From NCBI GenBank assembly GCA_023362775.1, contig JALMGJ010000006.1, positions 18,229,501-18,293,500 on the forward strand: 64,000 bases of DNA, read 5' to 3'. Under the pieces are notes generated by a model. It was not told the DNA's origin, did not search any database, and saw only the letters and a list, made by a program, of their open reading frames with translations. This document shows, in pieces, positions 11,711 to 22,065 of the stretch. How positions within the stretch are numbered: position 1 is the first letter of the stretch; every line of letters starts with the position of its first letter. The position numbers and the translations under genes were made by a program. This stretch comes from Charina bottae (taxonomy: Eukaryota > Chordata > Lepidosauria > Squamata > Charinaidae).

Positions 11711-12201
11711 GTGACTGATATTAGACTGGTCAAGTTTATATAGGTGACGGAAATACACTGAATAGGAACTAACTCAACCGATACTGAATCAGAATATATA
11801 TATTGATAACCTAGTCCTTGTACAGTATATGACCTGAAATTTCCAAATTATATTTAAAAGCAATCCTAAGTACAGAACCAACCTATCTTTTAAGCATTGT
11901 TTAAATTATAAACTGAATTAGAGTAAACAGCTCCTAGTAAGTGTCAGATATTCTTCAGTAACATCTTTCACATACCACAATGAATAGTAATAAGAGTTCA
12001 GTAACAAATGCTCCTTACATAATTGCACCCCAAAAATACATGGGTCATGGCATTTACATGATGATGTAGTCACACATAGGTTGTCATGTGCCCACTCCAT
12101 GGGCACTCATAATCCTACATTTGAAGGAGTCTTGTATTTGAAGAACTGTCAGGTTGGACTTTAAGGAACAGAGGCCTTGAAATTGATCATCAAAAACTAC
12201 C
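11711..12201. other. intron inside duplication copy 1, nothing recognised
   Basis: AT-rich sequence between the retroposon TSD and the next hAT element. No gene or repeat identified. Confidence 0.6.
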
Positions 12202-12209
12202 TCCTAAGC

Positions 12210-12499
12210 CAGAGCTTTCCAAACTGTGTGTCGGGACACGTTAGTGTGTCGGCTGCAGTGTCTGAGTGTGTCGCGGCTGCTACTGCCTCCGAGCCGTGCC
12301 AGGATTCCGCGCAGGTCCTAGTGCCTGCCTTGTGCCTTGCTGCCTCCAAACCTGCTGTGATTCCACGCAGGTCCTAGTGCCTGCCTTGTGCCCTGCTGTA
12401 AGAGTGTGTCGCGAAATGATGCCCTGCTGTAAGGGTGTGTCGCGAAATGATGCATGTCTAAAAAGTGTGTCACCAACATGAAAAGTTTGGAAAGCTCTG
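12210..12499 (+). mobile_element. non-autonomous hAT element, subfamily A2
   Basis: The ends are cagagctttccaaactgtg and gtttggaaagctctg. The TSD tcctaagc is perfect (12202-12209 and 12500-12507). It has two internal short repeats: caggtcctagtgcctgcctt occurs twice, and gtgtgtcgcgaaatgatgc occurs twice. The same subfamily occurs at 33387 (outer element) and, in inverse orientation, at 42928. Confidence 0.9.
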
Positions 12500-12792
12500 T
12501 CCTAAGCAGTGAGCTAATCAGGCACAGATCACCTGGTATGGTTTTCTCCACTGTGGAGAGAAATAATGAATTTCTACTTAAATAACAGTAACTAATGATG
12601 TGCGGTATTCAGATCTGAAGTGGAAAAGGAACATACTCAATGCATCTCTTGGTCTCTTTTAAGAAGCCATGCTTTTTTCAGGGCTGGCATAGTAGCCCTA
12701 TGGTCTCAGGAAAATGCCAATGAATATACAGTATATTGATTTTAAATGAACCTAAGTAACCACCTCTGTAAGAACAAGCTATGAACCTAAGA

Positions 12793-13415
12793 CAGGGGTC
12801 GGCAAACTTTTTATGCCGGGAGCCATTTTGACATGCTCGTGCACATTTTGAAATGCTAGAGAGCCAGGGAGCGGGGTTTGCGGGCGGGGGCCAATCACGT
12901 GGAAGGGGGCGGGGTTTGCGGGCGGGGGCCATTCGCATGGAAGGGGGCGAGGTTTGCGGGCGGGGGCCAATCACGTGGAAGGGGGCGGGGTTTGCGGGCG
13001 GGAGAGGGCGTCCACCCGGCCCAGCTGCCCGGGGCCCAGGGAGATCAGCTCCGGCGGGATCTGTGGCGAAGAGCGGCCGTGGGGGGGGGCGGCGACGACA
13101 AACGACACGCTTCAGGCTTTCAGCGCTGGAAGGAGGCCGCCTTCCAGCGCTGAAAGCCTGAAGCGCGCCGCTTGTCGTCGCCGCCTGCCCCCCCCCGGCC
13201 GCTTCCGCCCGCCCGCGTTGAAGAAAGAAGACGATGGAGGGTGGGAAACGAGGCCTGCCCGCTTACCTGCCTGCTTGCCTCCCTCCGCGAGGCCCCCCGC
13301 TGCCTTCCCGGGGTCCAAGCCGGATCGGGGGCCTCGCGGAGAGAAGCAGGCAGGCAGGAAAGCGGGCAGCCCTGGCCTCCGCCACCGGGCCCGCCCCCCT
13401 CGGCCGCTTCCGCCC
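12793..13415 (+). mobile_element. hAT-type element with GC-rich interior, right part cut off by the duplication junction
   Basis: The left TIR is caggggtcggcaaac, preceded by acctaaga (12785-12792), the same 8-mer that follows the intact copy at 23989-23996. The interior has four 38-bp repeats from about 12871, a 46-bp-arm inverted repeat (13088-13133 / 13140-13185) and one unit of the 205-bp minisatellite from 13217. The element then stops at the junction with duplicated intron sequence, so it lacks its right end. Confidence 0.85.
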
Positions 13416-13418
13416 GCC

Positions 13419-16400
13419 TGTCTCTGATGATATACTCACATAATAAGACTAACTGTACCTTTTGTAAGGTACTGGTATTAACAAGAATATTTATACATCA
13501 CTGCATAAATAGAATTATAGTTTACCCTATTTAGACTTCATTAAAATTAGGTAATAGCCAAACAGACTACTAAAGTGGACATACCACTAAACACCTCAGT
13601 GTTATTTCTTTATGCTAAATTATGAAAGTATTTATATATGCTTTTGAAGGCAGAGTCATACAACATTGACACATCTGTAAGCTCTTAAAGTGCCTTCGAA
13701 CAAACTGATACTCTAGATGTGCTGGACTACCATTCTCAGCATACCCAGCCAACGTAAGAAATTGGTATACTGTACTGACTATGAAAGATGGGGAGTTTGT
13801 CCACCAGGTTGGGGAAGTCTGCTCTATGTAGTTTTTGCAAGTCATTTTGCAACAGTACATACTTTGCAAAACATTATTTGCATATTCCAACTTGGTTTCA
13901 AAAATTTGCAACACTTCCTTAAATTCTCTTTCTAGGATGACATCCACAGAGTAGATTATTCTCAATCAAAAGAAATATATTACCCTAGTACAGGGTAAGC
14001 AGATGGAAGTTTGGAACCTACTGGTAGATTTTTGGACAATTTGCAATAGATCACCCAAAGTTTCCAATTGCCAGTTATTTAACAACAGTTGTTCTCAAAG
14101 AGTATGCTTCCAAGGTTGGTAATTATGAGAAGATTTGAGTTTCTAACTAAACTTCCACAAAATATATCCAAAAACTCCAGATGGATGGACCTCAGCTCCC
14201 AGGATTCCCTAGACAAAAGTGCTTGGAACTCTGTAAGTCAAAGCCCAGGTACATGGACGGTGCACTGGTTGGGGAAGGCTGCAATAAAGGAACCAAGCAA
14301 GTCCCAGAGAAAGGATCCTCTTACAAACTAGCATAAAAGTGCAGCTGGCTGCTACAAGATGGATGAACCCACTGCCAACCTCAGCATGCCATACTGTGTG
14401 CCTTCTGATTAAAATGAATGGGACATAAATATTTCAAATATATGAAGAGATTATTATAAAGTTGCTATTTTTATCTTTAAAATCCAGACTAGTATGGCTA
14501 TACTACACTTCAGTTTCGATTCAGAAGAGGAGCTTCAGAGCCAAACACCTGACTACAACTCCCTTACTGTGAGGGGGCTTCCACTGCAGCCCACATTCTG
14601 GAAGCAGACTTGGATATTTTAATGAGTCACGCTCCTGTCCATTCCAAGCACTTCTACTAAACTGAACTTAGAAGCACCACACAGCCACTCTGACCAGCTT
14701 CCATTAAATTCTCCAGCATCTACTAAGGTCTTTTCATCACTTATCCCACCTACACATTAGAAAATGGCACTATCAATGGCTACTACCCTCCTCCCCAGCT
14801 GTAGAATTCTCAGCTATTCCACACTTTCCCCAAAGGCAATCCTGATGATTTCATGAAAAAAATTGGGGCTAGCCTTTGTGACTTAAGATCCTAATTAAAC
14901 TCCAAGCACTGGGGGAAAGTCAGTGAAATTTCAGATTTGATTTTAACACTACTAAATGCCAGGGCCAGCTAACTTTACTAAACAGTTGCTCCTGCATTAA
15001 AAAAAATTTAAGATGTTAAGGAAACGCTTTTGGTCATTCAGTGGCAAACTAAATATGGTTAAAGATACTCTTAATATTTCACATCTCTCAGTAATGAGTA
15101 AAGGCACTGGAGAGAGATTTGAAGGCCAAGCGTTCTTCAAATTTAAACCCTGCTACCAGCGTTTACTTTTTAAAAGCTGTTCTTTTAGCCACTAAAAGCT
15201 ATTACAATTCCAATTAACAGTACAATTTTCCTTCCTAATTCTTTTCTTCCATGATTAAAGATACTTTTATAGCTAAGTTTGCTCCAGAAGATTGAAGAAA
15301 GATTCCTAGATCTGTTAATAATAAGCATTCTAACTGACCTGGGAGCTGCATAACCAGAATCCCATGTTCTTGATTAAAGTAAAGGGGGGAGGGGAGGAAT
15401 TAAATTTTTCTCCATGATGATTTTTCCAAGGAAAAGATTTATGTCATTCCAACATTAAGACTCATTTTTTAAAAAGTTTGCCAATAAAAGGCAAACTACA
15501 TGAAAACAGTCGGGACTAACAGATGTCTCTAATTTGTATCAAAGTTACCAACTATTGCCCTTGAGAAATGAAATTGCACACCAATCCTTACAACCAATTG
15601 CTTTTTAGAAGCATCATGGCCGTTCGTTTCTAAATCACAGCAACTTAGATTCCACATAACCAGGCTGAACTAATATGACTAGTTCTATTTAGAATGACAA
15701 AATATTCTAAAAATGCAGAATGTTAACTGAAAAACAGATTGCCAGCAACAATTCAAATACAAAAAAATGAGACAAAATGATGAAACCAAACAGTTCAACT
15801 GATTTCATAGGATCCCATTTATCACAAGCAACATTCTTGATTTTTATAAGATACAAATGCATGCCAACAGACTCACAAATGCTCATTCAATAACTTTACA
15901 ATTATAGAACCTAGCCTTTGCAGTATAAATGTAACATCAGAAAATTAGCTATCAGTAATAAAACTATGCTGCCTAAAACATTTGTATACCATCTTTTAAG
16001 AGAAAGCCTTCTCAAGATAATTTACAAATTAGTAAAATATAAACTCTGTGTAAATAATAACCCAGCATTTAAAAAAGCAACATGAAAATTATAGAGGGAG
16101 TTAAACACTCATCTATACCTTACATTCTACAAGAAAGAGTAGAGGTGAATATAAAACAAGCAAATGATTTTGTTTTTACCACAAAACAAAACAGCTCTAC
16201 TTAGAATGAAACAAAACTCAAAACGTTTCAAATGTGACATCGTAAGTAACTATGGGAACTCAAAATCAGCCCCTTGCTCTGACATTTTTGCCTTCAGGCC
16301 ACAAAAATGGGTGGGGAGCCCATGCCTAATCTGATCTATGACTCTAGAAAACATAAAAATAAATAAATAAATCACAGGAACTCTCTGCAAACAGTTCAGA

Positions 16401-16659
16401 AGCAACAGAAATGGATTCACTTCAACACAAAAAATAAACAAAATGACACTGGCAAACATCCATTGCTCTAGATATGGCATATTTTTTGTATTTGGCCTTG
16501 CCCTCAATATTTACCAAAGCAAAGCAAAGGTGGGATATAAATCTAATCAACTACCATAGTTCTTGCATTTGGCAACCTGAAACTTAATAGCTTGACAACC
16601 CTATTTGTAGTGCATCCGCATAGTGCAAACTTTGCATCTGTAAACCCGTCTCTACTATA
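13419..16659. other. intron inside duplication copy 2, no gene
   Basis: Counterpart of 3087-7386 lacking the 4677-5737 segment; the deletion scar is at 15009-15010. No gene recognised. Small frames duplicate those of copy 1. Confidence 0.6.
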
Positions 16660-16667
16660 CCCCATGG

Positions 16668-16948
16668 CATAGCTTTCCAAACTGTGTGTCGCAACACAGA
16701 GTTTAGTGTGTCACGACACAACCAGGAAGTAGATGTGCACGGCGGCGGCGCAGGGGCATGTGTGGCAACGGCGGCAGCGTGTACGGCGGCGGCGCGCCAT
16801 CAGCGCTTCCATGTTTTAGCGGAAAACACGAGGTGGCCGCTGCTGCCGCCTCCGCACACGCCACCGCCGTGCATGCCCCCGCCGCCACCGCACCACTGCT
16901 GCTGCCAACGTTGGTGTGTCGCCAACGGCGGCAGTTTGGAAAGCACTG
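16668..16948 (+). mobile_element. non-autonomous hAT element, subfamily B (duplicate of 7395-7675)
   Basis: Same TIRs and same imperfect TSD (ccccatgg before, ccccacgg after). The shared TSD mismatch shows that this copy arose by segmental duplication and not by a second transposition. Confidence 0.85.
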
Positions 16949-17012
16949 CCCCACGGACTCTAGGTACCACATATTAAACAGTTTAAAAGCAGCATTAAAA
17001 CTACCCAACAAG

Positions 17013-18573
17013 CAGCATTGGCGATCACTCGTAGCCGAGTAAGATTGTCTTCCAAAGGTAAAATTTTAACAGTGGATCCGTAAGTGGCTATAAAGGCCAA
17101 TTCTGGATCCGCATAACCTCCCACAATGAGGGCATAGGTTTCCGGGTGGGAGACGGTCATGATGAGGGTTTGCCTGACGTGCCTTCCTTTTAGCTCTTTT
17201 CTCCCTTTCGCCCTGTACTCGTGCTTCTTCAAAGTCCATAGCGCCATTAATAAAGGATGACCTCCAATTGAAACGCTCATGAGTTAGGGCTTCCCAGTTC
17301 TCAATGCTGATATTACATTTTTTTAAATTAGCTTTGAGAGTATCTTTGAATCTCTTTTGCTGTCCACCAATATTCCGTTTTCCATTCTTAAGTTGGGAGT
17401 AAAGTAGCTGCTTTGGAAGACGATGGTCAGGCATTCGAACAACATGACCAGACCAATGAAGTTGATGTTGGATGATCATTGTTTCAATGCTGGTGGTTTT
17501 CGTTTCTTCTAATACGCTAACATTAGTCCGCCTATCTTCCCAAGTAATTTGCAGAATTTTTCGGAGGCAGCGTTGATGGAATCTTTCAAGAAGTTGGAGG
17601 TGGCGTTTGTAGAGGGTCCATGTTTCACAGGCATACAGAAGGGTTGGTAGTACAATGGCTTTGTAAACAAGCATTCTGGTCTCCCTGCGAATGTCCCGAT
17701 CCTCAAACACTCTACGCTTCATTTGGGAGAAAGCTACACTCGCAGAGCTCAGGCGATGCTGAATTTCAGCGTCGATGTCGGCTTTTGTGGATAGATGGCT
17801 GCCGAGATAAGTGGTCGACATTTTCTAGTGACACACCTTTAAGCTGGATTGATGGCGCTGCGGAGGGATTGGTTCGAACTTGCTGGTAAAGCACTTTAGT
17901 TTTTTTAATGTTAATCGAGAGGCCAAGCTTTTCATATGCTTCTGCAAAGATGTTTAGGATAGTTTGAAGATCTTCCTCGGAGTGTGCACAGACTACATTA
18001 TCATCAGCATATTGAAGTTCTATAACAGAAGTTGTAATTACCTTATTTTTTGCTTTCAGCCTACTAAGATTAAAAAGCTTTCCATCTGTTCGATATATAA
18101 TTTCTACACCAGTAGGAAGTTTCTCTTCAACAAGGTGTATAATCATAGCGATGAAGATAGCGAATAAGGTTGGAGCAATAACACATCCCTGTTTAACGCC
18201 GGATTTCACTTTAAATGGATCGCTTTGAGAGCCATTGTTATTCAGGATTGTTGCCATCATGTCGTCATGGAGTAGCCGCAAGATGTTCACAAATTTATCA
18301 GGGCATCCGATTTTCAGAAGGATGGCCCAGAGAGCAGTACGATTTACAGTATCAAAAGCTTTAGTCAGCTCAATAAATGCCATGTACAGAGGGCGGTTTT
18401 GCTCCTTGCATTTTTCTTGAAGCTGTCGTGCAGTGAAGATCATATCCACTGTTCCCCTGGAAGGGCGGAAGCCATTTTGCGTTTCAGGGAGGATGTCTTC
18501 TGATACAGATAGGAGACGGTTTGCGATGATCTTTGCCAGGATTTTGCCTGCTGTGGCTAGAAGGGAGATGCCT
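17013..18573 (-). mobile_element. 5'-truncated non-LTR retrotransposon (duplicate of 7740-9300)
   Basis: Its reading frames at 17066-17821 and 17766-18449 translate identically to those of copy 1, including the frameshift near 17806 and the same 5' truncation point. Identity of a non-functional frame argues for a very recent duplication or an artefact. It encodes the RT palm with the YADD-type box and a C-terminal zinc-finger-like segment. Confidence 0.85.
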
Positions 18574-19239
18574 CACAGGTGCTTCACTAAATCTAATTGG
18601 GAGGCATTAGAACACTTGAAACTCCACTAAATAAAATCCTAGTTTTGTTCCAAACTCAGAACATAATTCCAGAACACAGCGTATTTCATTTTGAACCTGA
18701 AACACTATAAACAGTCATTTCAAGCTCAGAACATTTGCTTAGCCAAGAAGCAAAAACAGAAAAAAATCCTCTCATGTCTGCCAGCGTAAAAGAATTTACC
18801 AAATATATTTGAGGAGCATTTTGGGCTTTTTAATAGTAATTTTATTAAAAGTTACAATTAAAAAGATAAAAACTAATATAAACTAAAAAAAAGAAAAGAA
18901 AAAAATAAAGTGCAGAAAAGAAAACATAAGAATATAGTAAAGAAAAAGAGAAGAAATATATGAAGAAATGACTTCCCCCTTCATCACAAGTATAAACAAT
19001 TTTAGTAATTTATCACCTTCTCTTAAAATTCTACAAATGATCTCTTCTTCCCATATCCCATCTCTTATCTACAAAAAAATCCTTAAAGACTCGTTCGGTC
19101 CTGATCAACAAAAGTCCATTAATGGTTACCAGAGATAACAACATATCTATTTTAACCTTGATCAAATACACCAACTTTATATTCCTTCCTTTTACTTTTA
19201 ACAATCTTGATCTTTAGTCCCTTCAATGATGTCCTAGAA

Positions 19240-19634
19240 CAGAGCTTTCCAAAATGTCTATGAAGGTTCTCAGTCATCCAGGTGGAATTGTCTGTAGCTT
19301 GAATCATGTCAACTGGATTTCTATTTTCTTAGTGGAAACGTTTCGCTCCTTATCCAAGGAGCTTCTTCAGTCTGAGCAAAAGTCTTTCCAAACTGTGTGT
19401 CGCGACACAAAAGTGTGTCGCCACACACAGTCTGGTGTGTCGCCACACAACCCGGAAGCGCTGATCATCATCAGCGCTTCTGGGTTTTCCCGCAGCGACA
19501 CACCAACTGCAGCGCGCAAAACCCGAAAGCGGCAGCAGTGCTTCTGGGTTTTTGCGCGCTACTGCAAGGACGGCACTTCCGGGCACACAACGCCGGTTGG
19601 TGTGTCGCCGCGGGAAAAACTTTGGAAAGCCCTG
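19240..19634 (+). mobile_element. non-autonomous hAT element split by a Penelope fragment (duplicate of 9967-10361)
   Basis: The TSD tcctagaa flanks it on both sides (19232-19239 and 19635-19642). It contains the 130-bp Penelope fragment at 19254-19383. Confidence 0.9.
19254..19383 (-). mobile_element. Penelope-like fragment with hammerhead-like core (duplicate of 9981-10110)
   Basis: The CUGAAGA box on the minus strand is at 19370-19364. The stem II and GAAACGUU arrangement matches copy 1. It is in sense orientation relative to WNK1, about 9.3 kb from the other copy. Confidence 0.65.
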
Positions 19635-20343
19635 TCCTAGAACTTGATTTCTTTTCATTTTTTCTTTGTCCCTTATCACAAAATTCTTTGAAGCTTTAAC
19701 AATGTAGGAAAATTATCTCTTGTAAATCCAATGTAGGAAAATTATCCAGGTCACTCTCTTGGTTTGATATTTGTCTATTCCTTTTAATTATTAAGACATC
19801 TTTTGTAGGTCCAGTATAGCATCTTTTTCCATATCATTCTTGTAACCTGTCATTTTTAAATCCACTTCCAGATCAGTCTCAGTCTTGTCAGGTAAAATTT
19901 GTTCCTCTTTCATAATATCTTTGAAACACAGTCTATCTATAGAGAGAGAGACTCTTAAAATTAACTTCTGGGTCCATTGTTCAAAAATATCCTTCAGTAT
20001 GTCCAATGTTAAAATATTTTACTCCATTCTGTATTAGTAAGCCAAATTTAAGTGTTCTTCTCCTTTAATTGTAATCTTTAGTTCCTTCTGGTACCCTCTA
20101 GTGTCCAACCTTCAAAGTCTCATGCTGTCATGTTTTTTTAAAGAGATTTCAAAACAAAAGCATTTTCCCACAGGAAGGATTCTTATAATTAATTCCAAAA
20201 TCTTATTTCAAATTCATCTGGACGCTTAGTCTGTTTGTAACTTTCCAAAATCAAAGTCTTAATCACCCTTTTGCTGTTTATTCCAAAATAAATTTTCTTT
20301 TTTTAAAGTCCTAAACTTGTATTTAAAACTTCTTTTGCTAAGG

Positions 20344-20597
20344 CAGGGCTTTCCAAACTGTGTGTCGCGACACAGTACTGTGTCACCTGGGGGCCCCAAG
20401 TGTGTTGCACGACAACCCGGAAGCGCTAATGGTGCACCGCCGCCACCGTGTGCATCAGCGGCGGGCCATCAGCACTTCCGGGTTCCAGGACGCCAACGCC
20501 GCAGCACACAAAAACCCGAAAGCGCTGCCGGTGCTTCCGGGGTTTTGCGCGTCGGCCGTTGGGTGTGTCGCCAACGGCAAAAGTTTGGAAAGCCCTG
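20344..20597 (+). mobile_element. non-autonomous hAT element (duplicate of 11071-11324)
   Basis: Same ends and same decayed TSD (tgctaagg / cactaagg) as copy 1. Confidence 0.8.
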
Positions 20598-20983
20598 CAC
20601 TAAGGATTGAAGGAAACTTACCCGGTGCTGTAAATCTTGTCAATCCAAAGGTTCCTAATAGCTGAAACTCAGTTAACAAGCAATTTCTGAAAGTGATTAG
20701 AAAAGGAAATATGCAAGCCCAGTGTCCTTTTGAAGGTGCCAACTGTGGTTTGAGCAAAAAGATGGATATTCCTTTGTTTCCCAGAGTCCTAAACCCACCA
20801 GAGACCGCTGTCTTGCAGTCTCCTCATGAGGAGCAACTGTTTGGAGCTCTTGTGGGTGATCTCAAGTACTCTCCTTGTCCGGAGAGGAATTACAAAGAGC
20901 TGGTCTACTTGCTGGCTCTTCATTCCACCGTGGCTGTCTTCAGTTCACCATTTCTTCCCCAAAAGCTATTTGAGGAACATTTT

Positions 20984-21474
20984 GTGACTGATATTAGACT
21001 GGTCAAGTTTATATAGGTGACGGAAATACACTGAATAGGAACTAACTCAACCGATACTGAATCAGAATATATATATTGATAACCTAGTCCTTGTACAGTA
21101 TATGACCTGAAATTTCCAAATTATATTTAAAAGCAATCCTAAGTACAGAACCAACCTATCTTTTAAGCATTGTTTAAATTATAAACTGAATTAGAGTAAA
21201 CAGCTCCTAGTAAGTGTCAGATATTCTTCAGTAACATCTTTCACATACCACAATGAATAGTAATAAGAGTTCAGTAACAAATGCTCCTTACATAATTGCA
21301 CCCCAAAAATACATGGGTCATGGCATTTACATGATGATGTAGTCACACATAGGTTGTCATGTGCCCACTCCATGGGCACTCATAATCCTACATTTGAAGG
21401 AGTCTTGTATTTGAAGAACTGTCAGGTTGGACTTTAAGGAACAGAGGCCTTGAAATTGATCATCAAAAACTACC
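20984..21474. other. intron inside duplication copy 2, nothing recognised
   Basis: Counterpart of 11711-12201. No gene or repeat identified. Confidence 0.6.
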
Positions 21475-21482
21475 TCCTAAGC

Positions 21483-21772
21483 CAGAGCTTTCCAAACTGT
21501 GTGTCGGGACACGTTAGTGTGTCGGCTGCAGTGTCTGAGTGTGTCGCGGCTGCTACTGCCTCCGAGCCGTGCCAGGATTCCGCGCAGGTCCTAGTGCCTG
21601 CCTTGTGCCTTGCTGCCTCCAAACCTGCTGTGATTCCACGCAGGTCCTAGTGCCTGCCTTGTGCCCTGCTGTAAGAGTGTGTCGCGAAATGATGCCCTGC
21701 TGTAAGGGTGTGTCGCGAAATGATGCATGTCTAAAAAGTGTGTCACCAACATGAAAAGTTTGGAAAGCTCTG
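21483..21772 (+). mobile_element. non-autonomous hAT element, subfamily A2 (duplicate of 12210-12499)
   Basis: Perfect TSD tcctaagc at 21475-21482 and 21773-21780. Same internal short repeats as copy 1. Confidence 0.9.
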
Positions 21773-22065
21773 TCCTAAGCAGTGAGCTAATCAGGCACAG
21801 ATCACCTGGTATGGTTTTCTCCACTGTGGAGAGAAATAATGAATTTCTACTTAAATAACAGTAACTAATGATGTGCGGTATTCAGATCTGAAGTGGAAAA
21901 GGAACATACTCAATGCATCTCTTGGTCTCTTTTAAGAAGCCATGCTTTTTTCAGGGCTGGCATAGTAGCCCTATGGTCTCAGGAAAATGCCAATGAATAT
22001 ACAGTATATTGATTTTAAATGAACCTAAGTAACCACCTCTGTAAGAACAAGCTATGAACCTAAGA

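Larger units (their letters stand above)
3084..13415 (+). repeat. 10.3-kb tandem duplication, copy 1
   Basis: This segment reappears from 13416 at a constant offset of 10,332 to about 4676/15008, then at 9,273 to the poly-C run near 13190/22463, and at 9,274 beyond it. Wherever I aligned lines by eye the copies looked identical, including the reading frames in the LINE, apart from one C in that run and the 1,061-bp segment at 4677-5737. The unit starts at gcctgtctctgatg and ends inside a GC-rich minisatellite unit. Both flanks share GCC at the junction. It is either a very young segmental duplication or an assembly false duplication. Confidence 0.9.
18823..20967 (-). mobile_element. unclassified non-LTR retroposon insertion (duplicate of 9550-11694)
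   Basis: Bounded by the same 16-bp imperfect direct repeat (18807-18822 and 20968-20983). It carries the same nested hAT insertions at 19240-19634 and 20344-20597. No intact frame of interest. Confidence 0.6.
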
